NCBI GenBank assembly: GCA_900757905.1
Contig: CAAEPN010000257.1
Location: 1-5,397, forward strand
Direction of reading: 5' to 3'
Source of the DNA: Clostridia bacterium
Lineage (GTDB): Bacteria; Bacillota; Clostridia; Oscillospirales; CAG-382
Length of the DNA stretch: 5,397 nucleotides
Below are positions 1 to 5,397 of this stretch, piece by piece. How positions within the stretch are numbered: the stretch's first letter is position 1; every line of letters begins with the position of its first letter. Made by a program: the position numbers and the translations under genes. The notes below the pieces were generated by a model. That model saw only the letters and a list, made by a program, of their open reading frames with translations. It did no database searches and was not told the DNA's origin.

Positions 1-1017
1 AAAGAAAAATTAGAAGCGTTAAAACAAAAAGCGCTTGCCGACCTTGAAAAGGTATCGGACGCGCAAGGCCTTGAGCAGATGCGCGTGGCGTATCTCGGCA
101 AAAAGAGCGAGCTTGCCTCGATCTTAAAGGGCATGGCACAGCTTTCCGCCGAAGAACGCCCGATCATCGGTCAGCTCGGCAACAGCATCCGTTCGTCGAT
201 TGAGCAGGCGTTTGAAAGCGCAAGAAAGCATGTCACCGAGCTTGAAACGCAAAAGAAGATCGAAGCCGAAACGCTCGACGTCACGCTTCCGGCTGCCAAG
301 CTCGAGATCGGCGGACTTCATCCGCTTACCAAGGTGCAGACCCAGCTTGAGGACATTTTCCTTGGCATGGGCTTTACCATTGCCGAAGGTCCGGAGGTCG
401 AAACCGACTACTACAACTTCACCGCGCTCAACACCCCGGAATTTCATCCGGCACGCGACACGCAAGACACCTTCTACATCACCGACAAGGTGTTGCTTCG
501 TTCCCAGACCAGTACCGTGCAGGTTCACACCATGGAAAACCAAAAGCCGCCGATCCGCGTCATTTCGCCCGGCCGTGTATACCGTTCCGACGCTGTGGAC
601 GCCACCCATTCGCCGATGTTCCACCAGTGCGAGGGTCTTGTCATTGACAAGGGAATCACGATGGCCGATTTAAAGGGCACGCTTGAAACGTTTGCCAAGG
701 CGATGTTCGGCGACAAGACCGAGATCCGCTTCCGTCCGCACCACTTCCCGTTCACCGAGCCGTCGTGCGAGGTCGATGTCAGCTGCTTTGTCTGCGGCGG
801 TAAAGGCTGCAGCGTCTGCAAGGGCGAGGGCTGGATCGAAATTTTAGGTGCCGGTATGGTTCATCCGAACGTACTTCGCATGAGCGGCATTGATCCGGAC
901 GTTTATTCCGGTTTTGCGTTCGGCATGGGTATTGAACGTATCGTTATGACCAAGTACGGCATTTCGGATATGCGTCTTTTGTACGATAACGACGTGCGCT
1001 TCTTGGGACAATTCTAA
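1..1017 (+). CDS. pheS: Phenylalanine--tRNA ligase alpha subunit, 5' end just outside the window
   Basis: This is the catalytic alpha subunit of the cytoplasmic alpha2beta2 phenylalanyl-tRNA synthetase, which activates Phe with ATP and loads it on tRNA-Phe. The frame is open from base 1 and encodes 338 residues. The family is usually about 327-345 long, so probably only the initiator Met and at most a few residues are missing; the ATG at 79 is internal. In window codon numbering, residues 1 to about 85 are the charged N-terminal helical arm that contacts tRNA. The class II core follows: a motif 1 region from HPLTKVQ (about 101), the Phe/ATP pocket sequence QTSTVQVHTME, motif 2 as GRVYRSDAVDATHSPMFHQ (191-209), and motif 3 as GFAFGMGIER (304-313). 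A CxxC-x4-CxxC insert (C262, C265, C270, C273) precedes the conserved GWIEILGAGMVHPNVLR segment. It lies 4 bases upstream of the yitT-family gene and is presumably co-transcribed with it and pheT. Any upstream leader is out of view. Identification is secure. Confidence 0.97.
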   Translation, partial: KEKLEALKQKALADLEKVSDAQGLEQMRVAYLGKKSELASILKGMAQLSAEERPIIGQLGNSIRSSIEQAFESARKHVTELETQKKIEAETLDVTLPAAKLEIGGLHPLTKVQTQLEDIFLGMGFTIAEGPEVETDYYNFTALNTPEFHPARDTQDTFYITDKVLLRSQTSTVQVHTMENQKPPIRVISPGRVYRSDAVDATHSPMFHQCEGLVIDKGITMADLKGTLETFAKAMFGDKTEIRFRPHHFPFTEPSCEVDVSCFVCGGKGCSVCKGEGWIEILGAGMVHPNVLRMSGIDPDVYSGFAFGMGIERIVMTKYGISDMRLLYDNDVRFLGQF

Positions 1018-1021
1018 AAAT

Positions 1022-1921
1022 ATGGAAAAACAAATGGAAACAGCTGCCGCCGCAAAGCCGACAAAGTCTCCTGCCGTACAAACCGTCAAGGAATATCTGT
1101 TACTGACGCTCGGAACGTTTTTTATGACGGTGGGTATCTACTTTTTCAAGTATCCCAACAATTTTGCGACCGGCGGTCTTTCGGGTATATCGGTGCTTGT
1201 GGGAAAGCTTGTGCCGGCCATTACCCCGGCGACGTTTGTCGGCGTGATGAACGTGGTTCTCTTACTCGTCGGCTTCGCCTTCTTAGGCCGGAGCTTCGGC
1301 ATACGAACCGTCTATTGCAGTCTTCTCATGTCGGCGTTTCTGTTTCTCTTTGAAGCGGTGCTGCCGCTTGACAAGCCGCTCACGAATGAGCCGCTTCTCG
1401 ATCTTTGCTTTTCCGTTCTGCTTCCGGCATTCGGTTCGGCGATCATCTTCAACTTAAAAGGCTCGACCGGCGGAACGGACATTGTAGCGCTCATCTTGAA
1501 AAGCAAGCTGCACATCAATGTCGGACAGGCATTGTTTGCCGCAGATGTTTTGGTGGTCTGCTCGGTCTTTTTCGTGTTCAACATCCAGACCGGCCTGTTT
1601 TCGCTTATCGGCTTGCTTGCCAAGACGTTTATGGTTGATTCGGTCATTGAAAGCATCAATCTTTCCAAATACTTTATCATTGTGACCGCCAAAAGCGAAC
1701 CGGTCATCGAATACATCAATACCAATCTCCATCGCGGCGCAACCGCATGGGACGCGACCGGCTGCTTTACCGGCGACAACAAAAAGATGATCTTGGTCGC
1801 GTTAAACCGCTCGCAGGCCGTATCGCTTCGCAAGATCGTCAAGCAGATCGATCCGCACGCGTTTGTGCTTATCTCCAACACAAGCGATATCATCGGAAAA
1901 GGCTTTCGCGAAATGCCTTAA
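1022..1921 (+). CDS. YitT family membrane protein (YitT membrane domain + DUF2179)
   Basis: This is a 299-residue integral membrane protein of the YitT/DUF161 family, whose biochemical function is not established. A short Ala/Lys-rich cytoplasmic-looking N-terminus (1-22) is followed by about six hydrophobic segments, roughly at 24-42, 53-68, 70-89, 94-114, 125-145 and 168-200. Two family-type glycine motifs are visible: NNFATGGLSGISVL (46-59) and KGSTGGTDIVALIL (146-159). These look like related repeats in the two halves of the membrane domain. The soluble C-terminal DUF2179 domain covers about 215-297 and has the typical pattern FIIVTAKSEPVIEYI, then RGAT, TGDNKK, IDPHAFVLIS and a terminal IGKGF. 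The start at 1022 lies 4 bases after the pheS stop. The nearest Shine-Dalgarno-like GGGA (1005-1008) is 13 bases away, so the in-frame ATG at 1034, preceded by GGAAAA, is an alternative. The gene sits between pheS and pheT, probably in the same transcript; any functional link to aminoacylation is unproven. Confidence 0.93.
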   Translation: MEKQMETAAAAKPTKSPAVQTVKEYLLLTLGTFFMTVGIYFFKYPNNFATGGLSGISVLVGKLVPAITPATFVGVMNVVLLLVGFAFLGRSFGIRTVYCSLLMSAFLFLFEAVLPLDKPLTNEPLLDLCFSVLLPAFGSAIIFNLKGSTGGTDIVALILKSKLHINVGQALFAADVLVVCSVFFVFNIQTGLFSLIGLLAKTFMVDSVIESINLSKYFIIVTAKSEPVIEYINTNLHRGATAWDATGCFTGDNKKMILVALNRSQAVSLRKIVKQIDPHAFVLISNTSDIIGKGFREMP

Positions 1922-1951
1922 ACGCAAATTTCGCACCTCTTAAATTTAACG

Positions 1952-1957
1952 AAAGGG
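1952..1957 (+). promoter_or_regulatory. Ribosome binding site for pheT
   Basis: AAAGGG lies 11 bases before the ATG at 1969, inside the 47-base yitT-pheT gap. It supports the start at 1969, which also gives the canonical PheT opening MKLSMNWL. The frame is open upstream to beyond 1747, but that extension merely overlaps the end of the yitT-family gene in another frame. The spacing is slightly long. Confidence 0.6.
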
Positions 1958-1968
1958 TTGAAACACCT

Positions 1969-4359
1969 ATGAAACTCTCTATGAACTGGTTAACGGACTA
2001 CGTTGACCGCTCCTTTGAACCGAAAGAATATTGCGATAAAATGACCCTCACCGGCTCCAAGGTCGAAGGCTATGAGGAGCTTGGCAAGGAAATTACAAAC
2101 GTTGTCGTCGGCAAACTGCTTTCCGTCGAAAAGCACCCCGATTCCGACCACTTGCTTATTTGCATGGTGGATGTCGGCAAAGGCGAACCGATCCAGATCA
2201 TCACCGGCGCGCAGAACGTGAAGCCGGGCGAGCTTGTTCCGGCCGCGCTCGACCACTCCACCCTTCCCGGCGGCGTTTCCATTAAAGCCGGAAAGCTGCG
2301 CGGACTGCCCTCCAACGGCATGCTCTGCTCGCTCGGAGAGCTTGGTCTTACCATTAACGACTTTCCGTATGCCGAGGAAAACGGTATTTTCTTACTGCAA
2401 GAGGACTGCAAACCCGGCGACGACATCAAAGACGTACTTAGCCTGAACGACGTAGCCGTGGAATTTGAAATCACCTCCAACCGTCCGGATTGCCTGTCGG
2501 TCATCGGGCTTGCCCGTGAAACGGCAGCCTCCTTCGCCGAACCGCTTCATCTGCACACACCGGTCGTTCATGCCGAAAAGCATGACGGCAAGACCATTGA
2601 CGACTATCTGAGCGTCGAGGTCAAGGACGCAGCGCTCTGCCCGCGCTACACGGCGCGCGTGGTCGAGGACATTAAGATCGAGCCGTCGCCCAAGTGGTTA
2701 AGAGAGCGTCTTCGCGCCTGCGGTGTTCGCCCGATCAACAACATTGTCGATATCACGAACTATGTTTGCTTAGAGTACGGCCAGCCTATGCACGCCTTTG
2801 ACTACAACTACTTAAAGGGCGGCAAAATCACGGTCCGCCGCGCGGATGAGGGCGAGAAGATCACCACGCTCGACGGCGTGGAACGCACGCTCACCGACAA
2901 GATGCTCGTGATTGCCGACGCGGAAAAAGCCGTCGCGGTTGCCGGCGTTATGGGCGGTGAAAACAGTGAAATTATTCCCGAAACCAAGACCATCGTCTTT
3001 GAATCGGCCAACTTCAACGGACCGAGCGTTCGCGTAACGGCACGCGATATCGGACTTCGCACCGAGGCCAGCGGCCGTTACGAAAAAGGCCTTGATCGCG
3101 AAAACACGCTGCCGGCCATCGAACGCGCCTGTGAGCTTATCGAGCTGCTCGGCGCCGGCAAGGTCGTGGAAGGCATTATCGACGTGTTCCCGGAAAAAGC
3201 ACCGCAGACGGTCATTCCGTTCGAACCGGAAAAGATCAACGCCTTTTTGGGAACCGACGTACCGGTCGAATCCATGCTTGACACCTTTAAGCGGCTCGAC
3301 ATCCGTCTTGAGGACGGCAAGCTCTATCCGCCGTCTTACCGTGCCGATTTGGAGGGTATGCACGACATTGCCGAAGAAGTCATCCGCATTTACGGCTATG
3401 ACAAGATCCCGACCACCAACTTCAAATCGGAAGCCATTGTCGGCGGCCGCAACGCCCGTCAGAAGAGCATAACCGACCTCAACAATCTGCTTACGCTGCA
3501 CGGCTTTTATGAAATTCAGACCTATTCGTTCATCAGCCCCAAGTATTACGATAACATCGGCCTTGCTGCCGACGCCAAGGAACGCGATTCGGTCGTGATA
3601 TCCAATCCGCTCGGCGAAGATACCAGCATTATGCGCACCATAGCGCTTCCGAGCGTACTTGAAGTGCTCGCCGCCAACCGCCGCTACCGCAACAAGACCT
3701 GTGCCATTTACGAAAATGCCAAGGTCTACATCAAGCGCGCCTTCAGCGAACAGCCGGACGAACGTCTGACCACCGTCATTGCTTTCTACAACAACGGAGA
3801 TTTCTTCTATATGAAAGGCATTGCGGAGCACGTTTTGTCGGTATTCGGCGTAGAGGATACCGAAGCTGCGGCAAAGACTGATCTTCCCTATTTCCATCCG
3901 GGCAGATGCGCCGCGCTTTGCGACAAAAACGGTACAGAATACGCCGTATTCGGCGAAGTTCATCCGAACATTGCCAAAAATTACGGATTTGACTTGCCGG
4001 TCTATGCCTGCATTTGCGATACCGAATCGTTGCTTGCGCTCGAAAAACCGGAAAAGCACTACAAGCCGCTGCCGAAGTTCCCGGCCATCGAACGCGACCT
4101 TGCGTTTGTCTGCGACGAAAAGCTGACCTCCGGCGAATTAAAGAAAGCAATCGTCATGTACGGCGGAAAGATGCTTGAGCACGTGGAGGTATTTGACATT
4201 TACCGTGACGCAAGACTGGGTTTAGGCAAAAAATCCATGGCCTATAGCTTAACCCTCCGTTCGCCCGAAAAGACGCTTGAGGACGCTGACTGCGATAAGA
4301 TCGTAAACAAGATTTTGAACGGTCTGGAACGCGATTTCGGCGTTACGTTAAGAGCTTAA
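1969..4359 (+). CDS. pheT: Phenylalanine--tRNA ligase beta subunit
   Basis: This is the beta subunit of phenylalanyl-tRNA synthetase. It pairs with PheS, binds tRNA-Phe, and in bacteria carries the editing site that hydrolyses Tyr-tRNA-Phe. The protein has 796 residues, a normal bacterial length. Visible domains, in order: the N-terminal B1 segment (MKLSMNWLTDYV); a tRNA-binding OB fold at about 40-150 with KHPDSDHL (H56); the B3/B4 editing region at about 205-375, ending in LRTEASGRYEKGLD; the B5 domain at about 410-482; the catalytic-like core at about 485-690 (NPLGEDTSIMRTIALPSVLE); and the C-terminal ferredoxin-fold anticodon-binding domain (FDX-ACB) from about 698 (YKPLPKFPAIERDLAFV) to the end. 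In B5 the acidic set D460, D466, E469, E470 has the spacing of the family's Mg2+ ligands at the alpha/beta interface. The start is fixed by the conserved MKLSMNWL opening and an upstream AAAGGG. No key residue appears missing and there is no frameshift. A strong terminator follows 41 bases after the stop. Confidence 0.97.
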   Translation: MKLSMNWLTDYVDRSFEPKEYCDKMTLTGSKVEGYEELGKEITNVVVGKLLSVEKHPDSDHLLICMVDVGKGEPIQIITGAQNVKPGELVPAALDHSTLPGGVSIKAGKLRGLPSNGMLCSLGELGLTINDFPYAEENGIFLLQEDCKPGDDIKDVLSLNDVAVEFEITSNRPDCLSVIGLARETAASFAEPLHLHTPVVHAEKHDGKTIDDYLSVEVKDAALCPRYTARVVEDIKIEPSPKWLRERLRACGVRPINNIVDITNYVCLEYGQPMHAFDYNYLKGGKITVRRADEGEKITTLDGVERTLTDKMLVIADAEKAVAVAGVMGGENSEIIPETKTIVFESANFNGPSVRVTARDIGLRTEASGRYEKGLDRENTLPAIERACELIELLGAGKVVEGIIDVFPEKAPQTVIPFEPEKINAFLGTDVPVESMLDTFKRLDIRLEDGKLYPPSYRADLEGMHDIAEEVIRIYGYDKIPTTNFKSEAIVGGRNARQKSITDLNNLLTLHGFYEIQTYSFISPKYYDNIGLAADAKERDSVVISNPLGEDTSIMRTIALPSVLEVLAANRRYRNKTCAIYENAKVYIKRAFSEQPDERLTTVIAFYNNGDFFYMKGIAEHVLSVFGVEDTEAAAKTDLPYFHPGRCAALCDKNGTEYAVFGEVHPNIAKNYGFDLPVYACICDTESLLALEKPEKHYKPLPKFPAIERDLAFVCDEKLTSGELKKAIVMYGGKMLEHVEVFDIYRDARLGLGKKSMAYSLTLRSPEKTLEDADCDKIVNKILNGLERDFGVTLRA

Positions 4360-4400
4360 AAAATAAAAAGGCTGCCTTCAATTTAGCAACCGACATATGC

Positions 4401-4440
4401 AAGAAGTCCAAGCAGAATAATCTGCTTGGACTTCTTTTTA
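4401..4440 (+). terminator. Intrinsic terminator of the pheS-yitT-pheT operon
   Basis: A perfect 16-bp inverted repeat (left arm 4401-4416, right arm 4421-4436) encloses the four-base loop ATAA. The right arm ends in TT and runs straight into TTTA, giving a run of five T at 4435-4439 on the + strand. It starts 41 bases after the pheT stop, as expected for an operon-ending Rho-independent terminator. On the minus strand the same hairpin is followed by GCATATG and has no T-run, so it should work mainly for pheT and not for the converging gene remnant at 4461-4814. Confidence 0.9.
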
Positions 4441-4460
4441 TGAGCCGTAAAAGGCTGTGA

Positions 4461-4814
4461 TCACGAATCGGAGGCTTCGTCCTCTTTCGGAAGTTCTTCT
4501 GTTACAATGACATTATCCAAATAGAATCCGAAACCGTTATTATTCTTAGGATTGGAATAGAATGCAAGCTGATCTCTTGCGCTTTCCACGCGGTTTTCCG
4601 CAACCGTAAATTCAAAGCTCCAATGCACCCATCCGTCGGCTTGACCGAGCTTTTCGACCTTTTTGTCTATAACATGGTCGTAAGTGCCATCCTCTTGAAC
4701 ATACCGCGCATTGGCACATATGGTCGTAACCATATCCGCCGGGATCTCAAGCGAGGTTCCATAGCTCATCAAGCGCACATCGCATTCCACCTTATAGGTA
4801 GCGCCCGGTTTGTA
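4461..4814 (-). pseudogene. 3' remnant of a gene ending in a CBM4/9-like carbohydrate-binding domain
   Basis: This minus-strand frame encodes about 117 residues, bounded upstream by TGA (complement of 4815-4817) and ending with TGA at 4461-4463. It opens mid-domain with KPGATYKVECDVRL, which resembles the first conserved strands of the CBM4/9 beta-sandwich (usual form: L-x-PG-x-x-Y-x-V-x-x-x-V). It continues to a W-x-x-W-x-F-x-F strand and the characteristic closing strand GFGFYLDNVIV, then an acidic tail (ELPKEDEASDS). In intact proteins these modules bind polysaccharide and are secreted with, for example, glycoside hydrolases. No signal peptide or catalytic domain remains here. A GTG at 4790 could be called as a start, but it would begin inside a beta strand and has no clear ribosome binding site. 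The remnant abuts a 5'-truncated AraC gene on the other strand, so I read it as a gene end left by a deletion or rearrangement. The domain family is assigned by pattern only and is moderately sure. Confidence 0.62.
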
Positions 4815-5397
4815 TCACAATCACGATTTTTATGAGATCAACTATGTGATGTCCGGCACGCTTTTCGAATATGTCGGCAATGAAACGCATGTGTTGTCCA
4901 ACGGTCAGATGCTCATTATGAATCCGGCGGTCTACCACTCTTATTATGCATTGGAGGGAACTACAGCCTTCAATATCTTGGTTCGTCACGAATATGTGGA
5001 ATTTTTGCGCAACACCCTTTCCGAGGAGGGCGTCCAAACGCTCTTAACACGCTTGGTGGCGCTGTCCTCTTTCGCTGTTCTCGAAAGCACAAAGAACAGC
5101 TTTGATTCTTACATCGATCAATTCGAAAGCATTGAAAAGCGCCTGTCCTTGCATCCTAAGCTCCTCATTTCCTATACGGAAAGCCTGTTCACACAGTTCA
5201 TGATCGATATGATCGACGGCGAGCTTCGTGGCGACATTCTTACCAAATACACCAATACCTCCGCCTCCCGGACGCCGACCGCCATTTTACAGTATGTTAA
5301 GGACAATTATGCAACGCTTACGCTGCCGGAGCTTGCGGCAAAATTCGGCTATTCGGAGTCCCAGATAGCAAGAATCATCAAAAAATATACCGGCTTT
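4810..5397 (+). CDS. AraC-family transcriptional regulator, N-terminus missing and 3' end beyond the window
   Basis: The frame is open from after the TAG at 4795-4797 to the right edge, giving about 196 codons from the TTG at 4810. The first recognisable motif is HNHDFYEINYVMSG (codons from 4816), an exact H-x-H-x3-E-x6-G cupin motif 1, the start of the sugar/ligand-sensing AraC-type jelly-roll. LSNGQMLIMNP (about 4888-4920) then follows in the pattern of such domains. A helical linker follows, and from about 5272 the C-terminal DNA-binding domain begins: ILQYVKDNYATLTLPELAAKFGYSESQIARIIKKYTGF, the first helix-turn-helix and the connecting helix of an AraC/XylS domain. The second HTH should lie just past the window. 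Family members normally have about 25-35 residues before the cupin motif; here a stop codon and an unrelated gene fragment sit there instead. TTG 4810 or ATG 4849 could start translation, but either would leave a damaged sensor domain. It is probably a 5'-truncated gene; its target is unknown, although the adjacent carbohydrate-binding remnant suggests polysaccharide use. Confidence 0.85.
   Translation, partial: MYHNHDFYEINYVMSGTLFEYVGNETHVLSNGQMLIMNPAVYHSYYALEGTTAFNILVRHEYVEFLRNTLSEEGVQTLLTRLVALSSFAVLESTKNSFDSYIDQFESIEKRLSLHPKLLISYTESLFTQFMIDMIDGELRGDILTKYTNTSASRTPTAILQYVKDNYATLTLPELAAKFGYSESQIARIIKKYTGF

Noticed and set aside
1747..1968. Upstream extension of the pheT frame
   Set aside because: It overlaps the DUF2179 coding region of the yitT-family gene, its translation is arginine-rich noise, and PheT homologs begin with the MKLSMNWL-type start at 1969.
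2812..4059. Long minus-strand open frame of 415 codons opposite pheT
   Set aside because: It lies wholly antisense to well-conserved pheT domains. Its translation shows no recognisable fold, and such mirror frames are common opposite GC-rich coding sequence.
4370..4391. Imperfect hairpin GGCTGC/GCAACC right after pheT
   Set aside because: It is a six-base stem with a mismatch and no T-run; the perfect hairpin at 4401 explains termination better.
4443..4456. Small inverted repeat AGCC/GGCT
   Set aside because: It has only four base pairs with a six-base loop and no T-run on either strand, which is too weak to call a terminator.
4461..4790. GTG at 4790 as a genuine start of a small complete protein
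   Set aside because: The in-frame residues before it (KPGATYK) still match the carbohydrate-binding domain, so the gene once extended further; I see no convincing ribosome binding site.
4623..4835. Small plus-strand open frame across the junction
   Set aside because: It is antisense to the CBM-like remnant and its translation shows no domain pattern.
4792..5037. Minus-strand open frame opposite the AraC gene
   Set aside because: It mirrors the conserved cupin coding region and has no recognisable protein features.
1..5397. Search for CRISPR arrays, tRNA/rRNA genes, insertion sequences, long direct repeats or a new multi-gene system
   Set aside because: Nothing of this kind was seen by eye on either strand; the window is almost fully explained by the genes listed.

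Overview
The window looks like ordinary chromosome from a moderately GC-rich Clostridia-type Firmicute. An Oscillospiraceae/Ruminococcaceae-like host is my best guess. It rests on the Cys4 insert in PheS, the YitT-family protein, the strong hairpin-plus-T-run terminator and the AraC/cupin regulator. The lineage is inferred from protein style and has not been tested by a search.

Left part (1-4359, + strand): a translation operon in the order pheS - yitT-family gene - pheT. PheS (alpha) is almost complete; probably only the initiator codon and perhaps one or two more codons lie off the left edge. PheT (beta) is full length at 796 residues. Together they form the alpha2beta2 phenylalanyl-tRNA synthetase, which charges tRNA-Phe. 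Between them sits a 299-residue membrane protein of the YitT family. It starts 4 bases after the pheS stop, and pheT follows 47 bases after its own stop. All three genes are probably co-transcribed, ending at a hairpin with a 16-bp perfect stem at 4401-4440.

Right part (4461-5397): two broken genes point away from each other and meet at about 4795-4816. On the minus strand is the C-terminal end of a protein with a CBM4/9-like carbohydrate-binding domain. On the plus strand is an AraC-family regulator that lacks its N-terminal start and runs off the right edge. Each reading frame ends within the same roughly 20-base stretch, where the protein homology stops too. This is best explained by a deletion or rearrangement that removed the 5' ends of two genes, or by an assembly chimera. 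It is the most anomalous point in the window.

I see no RNA genes, CRISPR arrays, insertion sequences, long repeats or a new defence-like system. The longest gene-free stretch is about 100 bases (4360-4460) and it holds the terminator. The observations most worth checking are the junction near 4800 and the membrane-protein gene splitting pheS from pheT.
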